NCBI RefSeq assembly: GCF_014648055.1
Contig: NZ_BMQJ01000015.1
Span: 124,001 to 188,000, forward strand
DNA length: 64,000 bases
Direction of reading: 5' to 3'
Source: Streptosporangium pseudovulgare
GTDB lineage: Bacteria > Actinomycetota > Actinomycetes > Streptosporangiales > Streptosporangiaceae
The position numbers and the translations under genes were made by a program. Below are positions 18,662-27,170 of this stretch, piece after piece. Position 1 is the first letter of the stretch; the number at the start of each line of letters is the position of its first letter. Under the pieces are notes generated by a model. That model was given only the letters and a program-made list of their open reading frames with translations. It was not told the origin of the DNA and did not search any database.

Positions 18662-19024
18662 CTATGAGGCGGCGGTGTAGCACTCCACTTCGGCCCGCCG
18701 ATAGGACAGACCGGCCTTCACCAGATTCGCTATGCACTCGCACTGTTTCCCGGTGAGCGTGAGATCGCCGCAGACGGTGACGCCGGAATAGGTACGGCAG
18801 TCGAGGTTCGGGTTCACCGCGCCGATCCGGTAGGTGCTCTTGACCCGGGCCCGGCAGTCGGCCCGGAGCGACGCGCTGCCCGCGTAGTCGCACTGGTTGA
18901 GGAGAATCCGGTACTGCGATTCGCTCACCGGCGTCCTGGGCTTCGCCTCGGCCGCGGCACCCGCGCCGGAAAGCGTCGCCGCGGTGCCCGCCAACAGCGC
19001 CGCCACTGCGATGATCCGCTTCAT
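18662..19024 (-). CDS. small secreted Cys-rich protein, 120 aa
   Basis: Signal peptide at residues 1-27 (MKRIIAVAALLAGTAATLSG) predicts export. The mature about 93-residue protein has seven Cys residues in a pattern starting NQC-x11-DC, with a CEC pair near the middle (KQCECIANLVKAGLSYRRAE), so it is probably disulfide-stabilised with one unpaired Cys. I do not recognise the family. The ATG at 19024 has AAAGGGGGG upstream. Downstream is a shared terminator with aceA; upstream is a repeat-rich gap. Confidence 0.75.
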   Translation of the reverse strand: MKRIIAVAALLAGTAATLSGAGAAAEAKPRTPVSESQYRILLNQCDYAGSASLRADCRARVKSTYRIGAVNPNLDCRTYSGVTVCGDLTLTGKQCECIANLVKAGLSYRRAEVECYTAAS

Positions 19025-19172
19025 GATGCCCCCCTTTGGCATCCAGTATCCGATACGCGAACGCGCGATTTCCACCGTGGACGAGTAACCGTCCGGGGAA
19101 CCTCCCGGCACGACCGACGTCCCCTCTTCTACTTCTTCCCCGTCTCGCTGTGTCCATGGCGACGCTGTGTTG

Positions 19173-19411
19173 ATGGCGACGCTTCGCGTCGCGGCTCGGG
19201 GGCTCAAGCCCGGCGTCTTCCCTCGTCGTTCGCTCGCTGCGCTCGCTCCCTCCTCAGTCCAGACACCGGCGCCCCCTCACGGGCTCATGGCGACACTGCG
19301 CGTCGCGGCTCGGGGGCTCTTGCCCGGCGTCTTCCCTCGTCGTTCGCTCGCTCCCTCCTCAGTCCAGACACCGGCGCCCCCTCACGGGCTCATGGCGACG
19401 CTTCGCGTCGC
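19173..19411. repeat. intergenic long direct repeat (105-114 bp units)
   Basis: Copies of ATGGCGACGCTTCGCGTCGC begin at 19173, 19287 and 19392. The first unit is 114 bp; the second is 105 bp and lacks GCTGCGCTC within TCGCTCGC-type repeats; the third is truncated after about 20 bp. A degenerate GGCGACGCTG precedes them near 19158. Both full units carry the same CCTCCTCAGTCCAGACACCG segment. The copies can be read as ORFs but lack ribosome binding sites, so they are non-coding repeats. The rest of 19025-19600 holds only the hairpin at 19413-19462 and GC-rich sequence. Confidence 0.8.
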
Positions 19412-19412
19412 G

Positions 19413-19462
19413 GTGAGGCCCCGCCGTACGGATGGCTGGACGTCCGTACGGCGGGGCCTCAC
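19413..19462. terminator. perfect 20-bp stem hairpin downstream of mIHF
   Basis: Positions 19413-19432 pair perfectly with 19443-19462 around a ten-base loop. It lies downstream of the leftward mIHF gene, directly adjoining the truncated third repeat copy. Probable bidirectional terminator. Confidence 0.75.
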
Positions 19463-19600
19463 TTTGCCGCCGCCCTCCCGCCGGGCGGCTCGCGGACCGC
19501 GCAGCCGTCCGCGCGATGTCCGGGGGTTCCCGGCGCGCCCGGGAAACCGCGGCGCGCCCGGAGGGCCGGGCGCGCCGGGGGATCGGCGCGCCCGAGGTGC

Positions 19601-19909
19601 TCAGCGCTCGACGGCCTGCAGCAGCTTGCGGCGCTGCTGGGCGCCGAGACCGCCGAGCCGGCGGGTCTCGTCCACGTCGGCCGTCTTCATGAGCTGGGCC
19701 GCCTTGACGTTGCCGATGCCCGGCAGCGCCCGCAGCGCCTGCGAGACCTTGATGCGCTTGGCGACCTCGTCGTCGCGGCCGAGCAGCTGCTCAAGGCTCA
19801 CGGACCCGGCCTTGACGTCGGCCAGGAGCTTGGCCCGGGCCGCACGCGTCTCGGCGGCCTTGGCAAGTGCCGCTTGACGCTGTTCGGGGGTTAGCTTGGG
19901 CAAGGCCAT
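19601..19909 (-). CDS. mihF: integration host factor, actinobacterial type (mIHF), 102 aa
   Basis: Nucleoid-associated DNA-bending protein of the actinobacterial IHF family, unrelated to enterobacterial IHF. Residues 1-45 form a long basic N-terminal helix (PKLTPEQRQAALAKAAETR), followed by the helix-two-turn-helix core LRALPGIGNVKAAQLM and the C-terminal GGLGAQQRRKLL. Length is usual (about 105). AGGGAGA precedes the ATG at 19909. In many actinomycetes mihF lies near gmk/rpoZ; here it stands among small genes near HU. Confidence 0.95.
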   Translation of the reverse strand: MALPKLTPEQRQAALAKAAETRAARAKLLADVKAGSVSLEQLLGRDDEVAKRIKVSQALRALPGIGNVKAAQLMKTADVDETRRLGGLGAQQRRKLLQAVER

Positions 19910-20070
19910 GTTGGTTTCTCCCTGGTTGCTTGGGTTCTGCCGTCCTGTTACCCACAGCGACGCGGCTAATCATCCTGGAACCAGGGAAAAACAGGGCATC
20001 CGTCACTGACCACCACGATATGCCCGAATGGTTACCCCAGACTTACCTGACTCTTCGTAGCCTCGACCTC

Positions 20071-20244
20071 ATGAGTATCTGGCAAGGACCGGACGGCATC
20101 GAGGTGGAGGCGGTCGTGCTCCACGACCTCCCCTGCCTGCGGGTTACCCGGCGTGTCGGTGACCGTCAGGTGCTCCTGGCGTACTGCACCGATGTGCGGG
20201 AGGTCGGCGAACACGTCGACCTGGCCGAACTGGTCGCCTCCTGA
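20071..20244 (+). CDS. small conserved-looking protein, 57 aa
   Basis: Short basic-to-acidic cytosolic protein (MSIWQGPDGIEVEAVVLHDLPC...). Similar 50-70 residue proteins with a VEAV-LRVT-YC-EH-DL pattern are frequent in actinomycetes, with unknown role; this memory-based link is weak. The ATG at 20071 is used; an in-frame ATG at 20020 would add 17 residues. Neither has a clear ribosome binding site, so it may be leaderless or misplaced. It is divergent from mIHF. Confidence 0.5.
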   Translation: MSIWQGPDGIEVEAVVLHDLPCLRVTRRVGDRQVLLAYCTDVREVGEHVDLAELVAS

Positions 20245-20564
20245 GGAGGCGGCCGGGTGTGCGGGGGACGGCGGGAGGACGGCCACGGGGAACGACGTGA
20301 GGATGACCGGCCGTTCCCCGGGCGGGACCGGTACGGCGAAGGCGGTTCCGCACCGCCGGGAGGAACCGCGGGCGGAACGACCGGCCGCCCCGGGGGTGAG
20401 GCCGGTTCGGCATCGAGGTGAACTTCCCCGATCACCGAAGCGTCCCTGTGCGCAGGGAGGCCCGTGTGACTCCTCCGCTCCCTGAAGAGAGCGGCTTCTC
20501 GCTTTCCTCGGCTGAGGTGGGCGACGGACAAGCCCTGCCCGTTCCGAACACAGGGACCATATCA
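20245..20564. other. intergenic region, nothing firm
   Basis: A 320-base gap between two small genes. An in-frame GTG at 20463 could extend the next gene by 34 residues, but the composition there is not protein-like. No hairpin or repeat was found. A promoter for the gene at 20565 is likely, but I cannot place it. Confidence 0.3.
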
Positions 20565-20726
20565 ATGAAGCGATTCCCCCACCGGGTGAACCCGGCAGTC
20601 CCCTCGCTAGATCTGATGGAAGTACTCGACGGCCTCGCTGACGAGAGGCTCCGCCTGGAGCTCCTCCTCATCGAAGCCCTGCACCGCGAAGCGGAACGGC
20701 TGGCCGCGCAGGCCGGCCTCACCTGA
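20565..20726 (+). CDS. small helical protein, 53 aa
   Basis: A short ORF with a strongly amphipathic helix (LMEVLDGLADERLRLELLLIEALHREAERLAAQ), likely a coiled coil. The ATG at 20565 is preceded by AGGGA at a good distance. I do not recognise a family. It lies just before a perfect 60-bp palindrome and the HU gene. Codon bias fits a real actinomycete gene (third-position GC is high), but the ORF is short. Confidence 0.45.
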   Translation: MKRFPHRVNPAVPSLDLMEVLDGLADERLRLELLLIEALHREAERLAAQAGLT

Positions 20727-20753
20727 CCGGCGCACCCCTGCCCGGGACGCACG

Positions 20754-20813
20754 GCCGGGCTCCCCGTACGGCCGTGGCGTACCGGTACGCCACGGCCGTA
20801 CGGGGAGCCCGGC
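20754..20813. repeat. perfect 60-bp palindrome upstream of HU
   Basis: Two 30-base arms (20754-20783 and 20784-20813) are exact reverse complements with no spacer, centred on GTACCGGTAC. It would form an extended cruciform in DNA or a long hairpin in RNA. It ends 36 bases before the HU start and could be a terminator for the small gene at 20565 or a binding site for a nucleoid protein. Confidence 0.9.
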
Positions 20814-20849
20814 TCGACGCCGTGGCCGATGATGGCGTTAGCTATCCCC

Positions 20850-21137
20850 ATGAACAAGCGCGAGCTGATCGACAAGGCCGCGGCCGAGGCGGGGCTCAGC
20901 AGGCGGCAGACCGCCGCCGCCCTGGACGCCATCCTCGGCGTCATCCAGACGACCGTGGCGGCCGAGGAGAAGGTGGCCATCCCCGGCTTCGGGTCCTTCG
21001 AGATCGTCCACAAGCCGGCACGCACCGGGCGCAACCCGCAGACCGGCGAACCCCTGGAGATCGCGGAGACCTGGACCGCCAAGTTCAAGCCCAGTCCGGG
21101 CTTCATGGGTCTCATCCGCCAGCGCAAGAAGGACTGA
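20850..21137 (+). CDS. hup: HU-family DNA-binding protein, 95 aa
   Basis: Dimeric histone-like nucleoid protein. It has the standard N-terminal MNKRELIDKAAAEAG, the IPGFGSFEIVHKPARTGRNP arm motif and the C-terminal strand-helix. Its 95 residues match the short form without the Lys-rich tail found in the other actinobacterial HU. The ATG at 20850 is the family start; an upstream ATG at 20829 is in frame, and no ribosome binding site is clear for either. The stop is 8 bases from the convergent ABC gene stop. Confidence 0.93.
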   Translation: MNKRELIDKAAAEAGLSRRQTAAALDAILGVIQTTVAAEEKVAIPGFGSFEIVHKPARTGRNPQTGEPLEIAETWTAKFKPSPGFMGLIRQRKKD

Positions 21138-21145
21138 CGCCTCGG

Positions 21146-21961
21146 TCAGCCCCGGACGGCACGGGCGTACCAGCGCCCGTCCAGGGCGTCGATCCGCAGC
21201 GGCCTGCCGAAGCACTCCGACAGATTCTCCCCGGTCAGCACCTCCCCCGCCGGACCGGCCGCCTGGACACGGGTGTCGCGCATCAACAGGGCATGGGTGG
21301 TGGTCGCCGGGACCTCCTCCAGGTGGTGGGTCACCGTGACCGTGGTCAGCGCGGGCCGGGACGCGGCCAGGCCCTCCACCGCGGCGATCAGGTCCTCGCG
21401 CGCGGGCAGGTCGAGCCCGGCGAACGGCTCGTCCAGCAGCAGTATCACCGGCTCGGCCATCAGCGCCCTGGCGACCCTGACCCTGGCCCGCTCCCCCTGG
21501 GAGCAGACGCCGAACGGCCGCTCGGCGAGGTCCTTGCACCCCATGTCCGCCAGCAGCCGGTGGGCCCGCTCGTGCTCGGCCGGGCCGTAGCGGTCCCACA
21601 GCGGGGCGCTGCTGCCGGTGTGACCGGTCAGGACGACGGTGTGCGCGGTCGCGCCCTCGTCCTCCAGCAGGCCCTCGTCGACGAGGCGCTGGCTCGCCGC
21701 CACCAGCCCGATCCGGCGGCGCAGCTCCCGCAGGTCGACCCGGCCCAGGCGCTGGCCGAGCACGGTGACCGAGCCGCTGCTGGGGTGCCGCACGGCGGCC
21801 GCCAGGGACAGCAGCGTGGTCTTGCCCGCCCCGTTGGGTCCCAGCACCACCCAGTGCTGGCCGTACTCCACCCGCCAGTCGACGCCGGACAGGAGGGTCC
21901 GCCCCACCACCCGCACCTCGACGCCGCTCAGCTCCACCGCCCCGGGTCCGAACCCGCTCAT
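21146..21961 (-). CDS. ABC transporter ATP-binding protein, 271 aa
   Basis: Cytosolic ATPase of the iron-complex/metal type. Walker A GPNGAGKTT (about 41-49), Q-loop region, signature CSQGERARV and Walker B LLLDEPFAGLD are all present, as is the H-loop (VTHHLEE). No permease or binding protein is next to it, so it is an orphan in this window; fold and signature resemble ModF/YfeB-like stand-alone members. The ATG at 21961 is supported by the normal domain start. It faces the HU gene. Confidence 0.85.
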   Translation of the reverse strand: MSGFGPGAVELSGVEVRVVGRTLLSGVDWRVEYGQHWVVLGPNGAGKTTLLSLAAAVRHPSSGSVTVLGQRLGRVDLRELRRRIGLVAASQRLVDEGLLEDEGATAHTVVLTGHTGSSAPLWDRYGPAEHERAHRLLADMGCKDLAERPFGVCSQGERARVRVARALMAEPVILLLDEPFAGLDLPAREDLIAAVEGLAASRPALTTVTVTHHLEEVPATTTHALLMRDTRVQAAGPAGEVLTGENLSECFGRPLRIDALDGRWYARAVRG

Positions 21962-22113
21962 CGTCCTCCGTCCGGCTCCGCACGTACGACGATGATCACC
22001 CTAGCCGACCCGGCGGTCCTCGCCTCCGGCCGGGCGGCCCCGCCCGGAAGCGGGGCGTGAGGGCGGGGAACGGCGTGACGGCCCCGGGACGGAAGCCGCC
22101 GGATCACCGCCTC

Positions 22114-23901
22114 TCAGTCGCCGATCTGGACCGACGGGGTCGCGCCCGGCGGGGGCGAGGACGCGCTCTCCGTGGCCGACGGCGCCTGCGACGGCGCCGG
22201 GCTCTCGCCGTCGCCGGTCTGCGGGATCTGGGTGAAGGAGGGCCTGGAGCCGGGGGTGGGCGCGCCCGTCGCCTCCGGGCAGCCGCGGTTCGCACCCCGG
22301 CCCCGGCCGCCGCCCCGCCCGTTGCCGTTGCCCCGGCCGTTGCCGTTGCCCGGGAGGTCCGCGCAGGTCTGCGGCCCGTCACCGCCGCCGGGCGGGCCGG
22401 CGGTGTCGCGGGGACCGCTCGGGGACGGCTCGGCTGGGATGTCCGGAGGGGTGTGGGCGGTGGGAACCGGCACCGTGCGGGTGGTGGTGACCGTGACCGC
22501 GGTCGGCTCGACCGGGGGCGCCGACCGCGTCCCGCCCTCCGGTGGGCGGGACGGGCGGAACGCGGACGTCGCCGTCGCGCCCTCGGCCGGCACCACCGCC
22601 GGGACGCGCTCGGGGACACCGGCCCCACCGGTCCCGTCCACCCCGCCGTCGCCGGCCCGCGCCGCGGCCACCACGGTCAGCGCCGCCATGGACACCGTGG
22701 CCAGCGCGGCGAACCCGGCCTGCGAGAGGTTCCCGCCACGCCCCGGCGCCGCCCGCCTGGAACCCCGTGCCCGGGAACGTTCCCGCGAGGGGCCGGCGGG
22801 CGCGGACCGCCCCTCCTCCCCCGGCCGGTACGGCACACCCGCCGACGGATACGGCGCCGCCGCGTACGGGTACGGCACGGCGCCGGACACGCCCCCCGCC
22901 CCTGCCCCCGCCCAGGGGGACGCGGCCCGCGACGCCCCGGAGTGCCCCGGGCCCGGGACCCACGGCGCGGCAGGGGGATACGGCACCGCCGTCCAGATCT
23001 CCCCCAGCACCCCGGCGACCGCCTCACGCGGATCCGCCGGCGCGGCCACCCCGCCCGCCGCCAGCAGCGCCACGAGCAGGTCGGCGGCGCGGGGACGGTG
23101 CGCCGGGTCCTTGGCCAGGCACGCCTCGACCGCCGGGCGCAGCAGCATGGGCACCGAGGAGAGGCGCGGCGGCTCGACCATGATGCGCCGGGTCAGCACG
23201 TCGAGCTCACCCGCGCCGAAGGGGTGGTGTCCGGTGGCCGCGTAGGCGATCACGCAGCCCCAGGCGAAGACGTCGGAGGCGGGCCATGCGGGCCCCCCGG
23301 TGAGCCGCTCCGGGGCGACCCAGCCGGGGCTGCCCATGACCTGCCCGGCCTGGGTGTGCGCGCCGGGGGCGTCCACGTCCGTGGCGATACCGAAGTCGAT
23401 CACCCGGGGACCGGAGGGCGACAGCAGCACGTTGCCGGGCTTGAGGTCGCGGTGCACCAGCCCCGCCTCGTGCACAGCGACCAGCGCCGCCGCCACCCCC
23501 AGGGCGACGCCGTAGGCCAGGTCGGGCGTGAGCGGACCGCCGGCGGGCACCACCTGGGACAGCGCTGGCCCGGGGATGTACTCGCAGACCAGGAAGGGCC
23601 GGTCGCGGTCGGTGCCGTCCTCGACCACGGCCGCGGTGCAGAAGGGCACCACGCGCCGGGAGAACGCCACCTCCTCGGCGAACCGGGCCCGGAGCGTGGG
23701 ATCGTGCAGGTGCAGCGGATGCGGCGTCTTGAGCGCCACCACGCCGCCCTGGGGATGCTCGGCGAGATAGACGACGCCCATCCCGCCCACGCCGAGACGG
23801 CCGAGCAGCAGGTAACGGCCGATGATGACCGGGTCTCCCACGGTCAGCGGCCGCACACCGGGCGGCAGGCCGTCGATGGGTCCGGTTCCGCCACGCACCA
23901 T
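22114..23901 (-). CDS. Ser/Thr protein kinase with long extracellular tail, 595 aa
   Basis: PknB-type membrane kinase. Kinase domain about residues 28-295: GRLGVGGMGVVYLA, Lys58 (VALKTP), HRDLKPGN with catalytic Asp152 and DFG (169-171). A Pro/Tyr-rich juxtamembrane region follows, then one membrane helix (GFAALATVSMAALTVVAA) and a low-complexity outer tail with GNGNGRGNGNGRGGG and Pro/Thr runs, without PASTA domains. Translation is placed at ATG 23901 after GGGAGGC; the frame upstream to 24069 is not protein-like. The signal sensed is unknown. Confidence 0.85.
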   Translation of the reverse strand: MVRGGTGPIDGLPPGVRPLTVGDPVIIGRYLLLGRLGVGGMGVVYLAEHPQGGVVALKTPHPLHLHDPTLRARFAEEVAFSRRVVPFCTAAVVEDGTDRDRPFLVCEYIPGPALSQVVPAGGPLTPDLAYGVALGVAAALVAVHEAGLVHRDLKPGNVLLSPSGPRVIDFGIATDVDAPGAHTQAGQVMGSPGWVAPERLTGGPAWPASDVFAWGCVIAYAATGHHPFGAGELDVLTRRIMVEPPRLSSVPMLLRPAVEACLAKDPAHRPRAADLLVALLAAGGVAAPADPREAVAGVLGEIWTAVPYPPAAPWVPGPGHSGASRAASPWAGAGAGGVSGAVPYPYAAAPYPSAGVPYRPGEEGRSAPAGPSRERSRARGSRRAAPGRGGNLSQAGFAALATVSMAALTVVAAARAGDGGVDGTGGAGVPERVPAVVPAEGATATSAFRPSRPPEGGTRSAPPVEPTAVTVTTTRTVPVPTAHTPPDIPAEPSPSGPRDTAGPPGGGDGPQTCADLPGNGNGRGNGNGRGGGRGRGANRGCPEATGAPTPGSRPSFTQIPQTGDGESPAPSQAPSATESASSPPPGATPSVQIGD

Positions 23902-24276
23902 CCTGGTCGAGCCTCCCGTGTCCGCGATACGGCAGAACACACTGTGGCCGTAACCCGCGGCGCTTCGCGCCCGACCGGGCACAAGCGATATGCCTGGTAA
24001 GGCGACTGATCCCTCAAGGTAAGTAACCCCTGGTGCGCGGGACACGGATGGTGCCCGACGTGACATCATGACCGGCCGGTACGGGCCGCTGCGGACCCCG
24101 AGCCGGGACGGCCCGCGGCGGGACCCGGTATCGGGACGGCCCGAGACCGGACGCGGCCCGGCACCGGGACGACCGGAGACCGGACGCGGCTCGACACCGG
24201 GACGACCGGAGACCGGACGCGGCTCGACACCGGGACGACCGGGTGCCGGGACACCCCGGGCCGTGGCACCCGGAGG
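23902..24276. other. intergenic gap with 33-bp repeats
   Basis: Spans the kinase promoter side and the end of the leftward esterase gene. It contains the three tandem repeats at 24143-24241 and a short upstream ORF that is a shadow. No other feature is seen. Confidence 0.4.
24143..24241. repeat. three tandem 33-bp repeats downstream of esterase
   Basis: A 33-bp unit beginning GAGACCGGACGCGG starts at 24143, 24176 and 24209. Copies 2 and 3 are identical; copy 1 differs at three positions. They lie just beyond the 3' end of the esterase gene, whose own 3' end codes a repeated peptide. Confidence 0.85.
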
Positions 24277-25440
24277 TCAGGCGGCCGAGCCGGACGGCGC
24301 CGGCAGGTCCCGGGCCGTCACGGCGCCGGGCCGCGCGAGATCCTCGGCCGTCACGGCGCCCGGCCGCGCCAGTTCCTCCGCCGCCGCGGCGCCCGGCCGT
24401 ACGGTTCCCCCGGCCGCCACCAGGCCGGAACCGCCGGAGAGGTCCGGCGCCGGAAGGCCGGGGGCCGCCGCGGGACCGGACCCGGCCGACAGGCTCCGGG
24501 CCGCCGCGAGGAACCGGTCGATGTGCCGGAAGACCTGACGCGCCTCCGGCAGGACGTCGGCCAGGATGGCGAAGACGTGCGGCATCCGCCGCCACTCCTC
24601 GTAGGTCACCGGCACTCCCCCGGCCCTCGCCCGCTCGGCCACGCGGCGCCCGTCGTCCCGGAGGACCTCGGTGGAACCGGTCACGACCATCAACGGCGGC
24701 AGCCCCCGGTAGTCGCCGAAGACCGGGGACACCAGGGGGTCGCGCACGTCCAGGCCCGCCGTCCAGCGGCGGGCCAGCCAGTCCACCCGGCCGGCCGGGA
24801 TCAGCGGATCCACCAGCCGGTTGACCCGCCGCGGCACATCCGTCAGGTCCGCCCACGGCGACAGGCACACCGCCGCCGACGGCAGCGGCGCCCCCCGGTC
24901 GCGCAGCGCCAGCAGCGCGGTGAGGGTCAGGTGGCCGCCCGCCGAGTCCCCGGCGAACAGGATCCTCGCCGGATCGTAGCCGCGCTCCAGCAGGCACCCG
25001 TACGCGGTGACCGCGTCCTGGAGGGACTCGGTGGGCCGGTGGACCGGACCCTGCCGGTAGTCCACGGCCAGCACCGGACGCCGGGCGACCGCCGACAGAC
25101 GCCAGGTGATCGCCCGATGGGTCGCCGGGGAGCAGGCGAAGTAGCCGCCGCCGTGGAAGTACAGCAGCACCCCGCTCTCGTCGAGGTCCTCCCCCGCGCG
25201 GACCCACTCCCCCCGGCACACCCCGGTGTCGTCCCGGGTCACCCGCACGTGGGAGGGCAGGCGCACCGGCATCCGCGCGGCGAGGGCGGCGAGCTGGGAA
25301 CCGGCGATCACCCCCGTGTCGGAGCGGAGCAGCAGGCCGGCGAGCGGTTTGAAGGTCCCGCGCATCATCGCGTTGAGAGCCGCGGCCTGCCAGCTCACCG
25401 GATAGCCGGGACAGACGTCCACGTCGATCTCGTCATGCAT
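24277..25440 (-). CDS. HSL-family alpha/beta hydrolase with repeat tail, 387 aa
   Basis: Cytosolic esterase of the hormone-sensitive-lipase group. The oxyanion motif HGGG (96-99) and nucleophile motif GDSAGG (Ser166) are intact; the later Asp and His (RRMPHVFA) complete the triad. The catalytic domain ends near residue 300. The last about 85 residues form an extra low-complexity tail with a repeated about 12-residue unit (ELARPGAVTAED-type), not typical of the family. GGGAGG precedes the ATG at 25440. The substrate is a short or medium acyl ester, unspecified. Confidence 0.85.
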   Translation of the reverse strand: MHDEIDVDVCPGYPVSWQAAALNAMMRGTFKPLAGLLLRSDTGVIAGSQLAALAARMPVRLPSHVRVTRDDTGVCRGEWVRAGEDLDESGVLLYFHGGGYFACSPATHRAITWRLSAVARRPVLAVDYRQGPVHRPTESLQDAVTAYGCLLERGYDPARILFAGDSAGGHLTLTALLALRDRGAPLPSAAVCLSPWADLTDVPRRVNRLVDPLIPAGRVDWLARRWTAGLDVRDPLVSPVFGDYRGLPPLMVVTGSTEVLRDDGRRVAERARAGGVPVTYEEWRRMPHVFAILADVLPEARQVFRHIDRFLAAARSLSAGSGPAAAPGLPAPDLSGGSGLVAAGGTVRPGAAAAEELARPGAVTAEDLARPGAVTARDLPAPSGSAA

Positions 25441-25838
25441 GCGGACCTCCCGCAGGGCCACGAGCGCGGACCTGCCGAAAGGCCGTGCACGCGGACCTTC
25501 TGAGAAGAGGATTCCCCGTGGGGGATCCCTCCATTCCTTCACCGGGCCGGGTCGCCGCCCGGCCGACCCCGTGGCGTCCTGCCCTGCCGGTTCCGAGACG
25601 GCCAGGCGCATTTACAATGTAGATCAAACTGTTTTCGGCAACAGCCGGCCGGAACCCCGCCCGGAACGGGCCGGTGAACCCGCCCGACGGGTCTCCCCGC
25701 TCGCCGTCGGCGTCACCGCCACCGCGCGCCCGCCGTCGCGGAGCCGGCAGTCGCGGAGCCGGCAGTCCGGCGGCGCGGCGTCCGGCGGCGTGGCGAGGAA
25801 CATGGGAGATCCCGGGGCCCTGAGCCCGGAGATCCGTG
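25441..25838. other. intergenic region with likely promoter
   Basis: Between the esterase start and the membrane gene ending at 25839. On the minus strand TTGCCG and TACATT near 25640-25615 are spaced like a sigma70-type promoter and would serve the esterase. The rest is GC-rich; tandem CGGAGCCGGCAGT (about 25738 and 25751) is a short direct repeat. No gene is supported. Confidence 0.35.
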
Positions 25839-26306
25839 TCAGCGGTAGTAGCCGTCGTCGGCGTCGTCGTAGTCGTCGTCGCGGACCCGGGGCGCCCAGC
25901 GGGAGGGCATGAGGACGGGCAGGAAGAGGGCGACGCCCACGAGGGCGTAGACGCCGGCGGCCAGCAGCACTCCCATGCCCCGACCGGCCTGCAGGAGCGC
26001 GGCGGGCAGAGAGGGGTCGCGCGGGACCAGATCCGTGGCGCGGGCGGGGTCGAGGGCGTAGACCACGGTCCAGGCGAGCAGGACGATCGACGGGACGAAC
26101 GCGGCCATCGGGGAGACCCGGCCGGAGGCCACCAGCCCGAGCAGGAGGCCGACGCCCGCAATGACGCCCAGCGCGGTCCAGGACTTCGGGCCGCCGAGCG
26201 CGGCGGCCGCCGCCGCCGACAGTCCCTCCTGCACGGCCCAACCGGCTCCGCCCAGCAGGGCGGCGGTGAGGAGCAGCCCGACCAGCAAACCGGAAAAATG
26301 TCGCAT
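25839..26306 (-). CDS. four-helix membrane protein, 155 aa
   Basis: Integral membrane protein with about four hydrophobic segments (residues 5-25, 46-62, 68-86 and 113-133) and an acidic, Tyr-rich C-terminal tail (DDDYDDADDGYYR) predicted to lie in the cytosol. I know similar proteins only as uncharacterised actinobacterial membrane proteins. The ATG at 26306 gives a normal N-terminal membrane segment. It is divergent from the next gene across 94 bases. Confidence 0.75.
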   Translation of the reverse strand: MRHFSGLLVGLLLTAALLGGAGWAVQEGLSAAAAAALGGPKSWTALGVIAGVGLLLGLVASGRVSPMAAFVPSIVLLAWTVVYALDPARATDLVPRDPSLPAALLQAGRGMGVLLAAGVYALVGVALFLPVLMPSRWAPRVRDDDYDDADDGYYR

Positions 26307-26400
26307 GGACCCCGCCTAGCTACGAACTGCCTGTCGTGCTCGCGGCAACCATAGCTGCAAAAGACCGGAAAAGGCAGGCGTTGACGGTACGTGAGAACAT

Positions 26401-26964
26401 GTGGTCACCATGCGTGCCCGCCTCCCCCTGCGCCTCGCCCGCGCGGCGGCCTTCTCGGCCGTGTGCGTGGCGCTGGCCGTCGCCGGCCACCGGGTCGCGG
26501 GCGGGTCCGGGCCCGAGCCGCAGGCGGTGACCGCCGCCTGGACGGCCGTCGCGGCGGTGGCGGCGGCGCTCGCCGGACGCGAGCGCTCCGCCACGGTGAT
26601 CGGCGCCGGTCTGACTGCCGCGCAGCTCGTCCTGCACGAGCTGTTCGCCTTCGACGACCCCTCGGGGATCTCCCTGGTCACGCACTCCCACGGCCGGGGC
26701 CTGGGCGAGGGCCTGGGCATGCTCCTCGCGCACCTGACCGCCACGCTGCTCACCGGCTGGTGGCTGGCCCGCGGCGAGGCCGCCCTGTGGACGCTGCTGC
26801 GCGCCGCGGGCCGGCGCCTCGGCGCGGCGCTGCGGCTGCTCCCCTCCCCCGCCACGCCGCCCGCTCCCCCGCGCGCGGCCGTCGCCTCCGCCCCGCCCCT
26901 CCCGGCGCGGGGCGTCCTGCGGCACATCGTCAGCCGGCGCGGCCCTCCACTCCCCGCCGCCTGA
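26401..26964 (+). CDS. membrane protein upstream of ycnI-like gene, 187 aa
   Basis: Integral membrane protein with hydrophobic segments near residues 10-28, 42-60, 68-88 and 100-122, and a His-containing loop (LVTHSHGRGLGEGLG). Such proteins are often found beside YcnI-type copper genes in actinomycetes, so a role in metal handling is possible. The start is GTG 26401 or ATG 26410; neither has a strong ribosome binding site. The C-terminal 50 residues are Pro/Ala-rich. It precedes the YcnI-like gene by 206 bases. Confidence 0.65.
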   Translation: MVTMRARLPLRLARAAAFSAVCVALAVAGHRVAGGSGPEPQAVTAAWTAVAAVAAALAGRERSATVIGAGLTAAQLVLHELFAFDDPSGISLVTHSHGRGLGEGLGMLLAHLTATLLTGWWLARGEAALWTLLRAAGRRLGAALRLLPSPATPPAPPRAAVASAPPLPARGVLRHIVSRRGPPLPAA

Positions 26965-27170
26965 CCCCTCTTTCCCGTGCCTTCCCGGCACCGCGGAATC
27001 CGTCCCTTCGCGCGGGAACCGTTCCGCGCCGGGCGGCGACCGCCACGCCCGCGTCCGTGCGCGGCGTGACCGCCGCCGGCCGCCGCACGCCCTGATCGGT
27101 GCGCGGCGTGGTCCCGTCGCGGGGTTCCGCGCCTTCTCCGAACGTCCCGAACCCCGAAGTGGAGAATCCC

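Noticed and set aside
24143-24241. Possible CRISPR array
   Set aside because: No spacers; the 33-bp units are directly adjoining.
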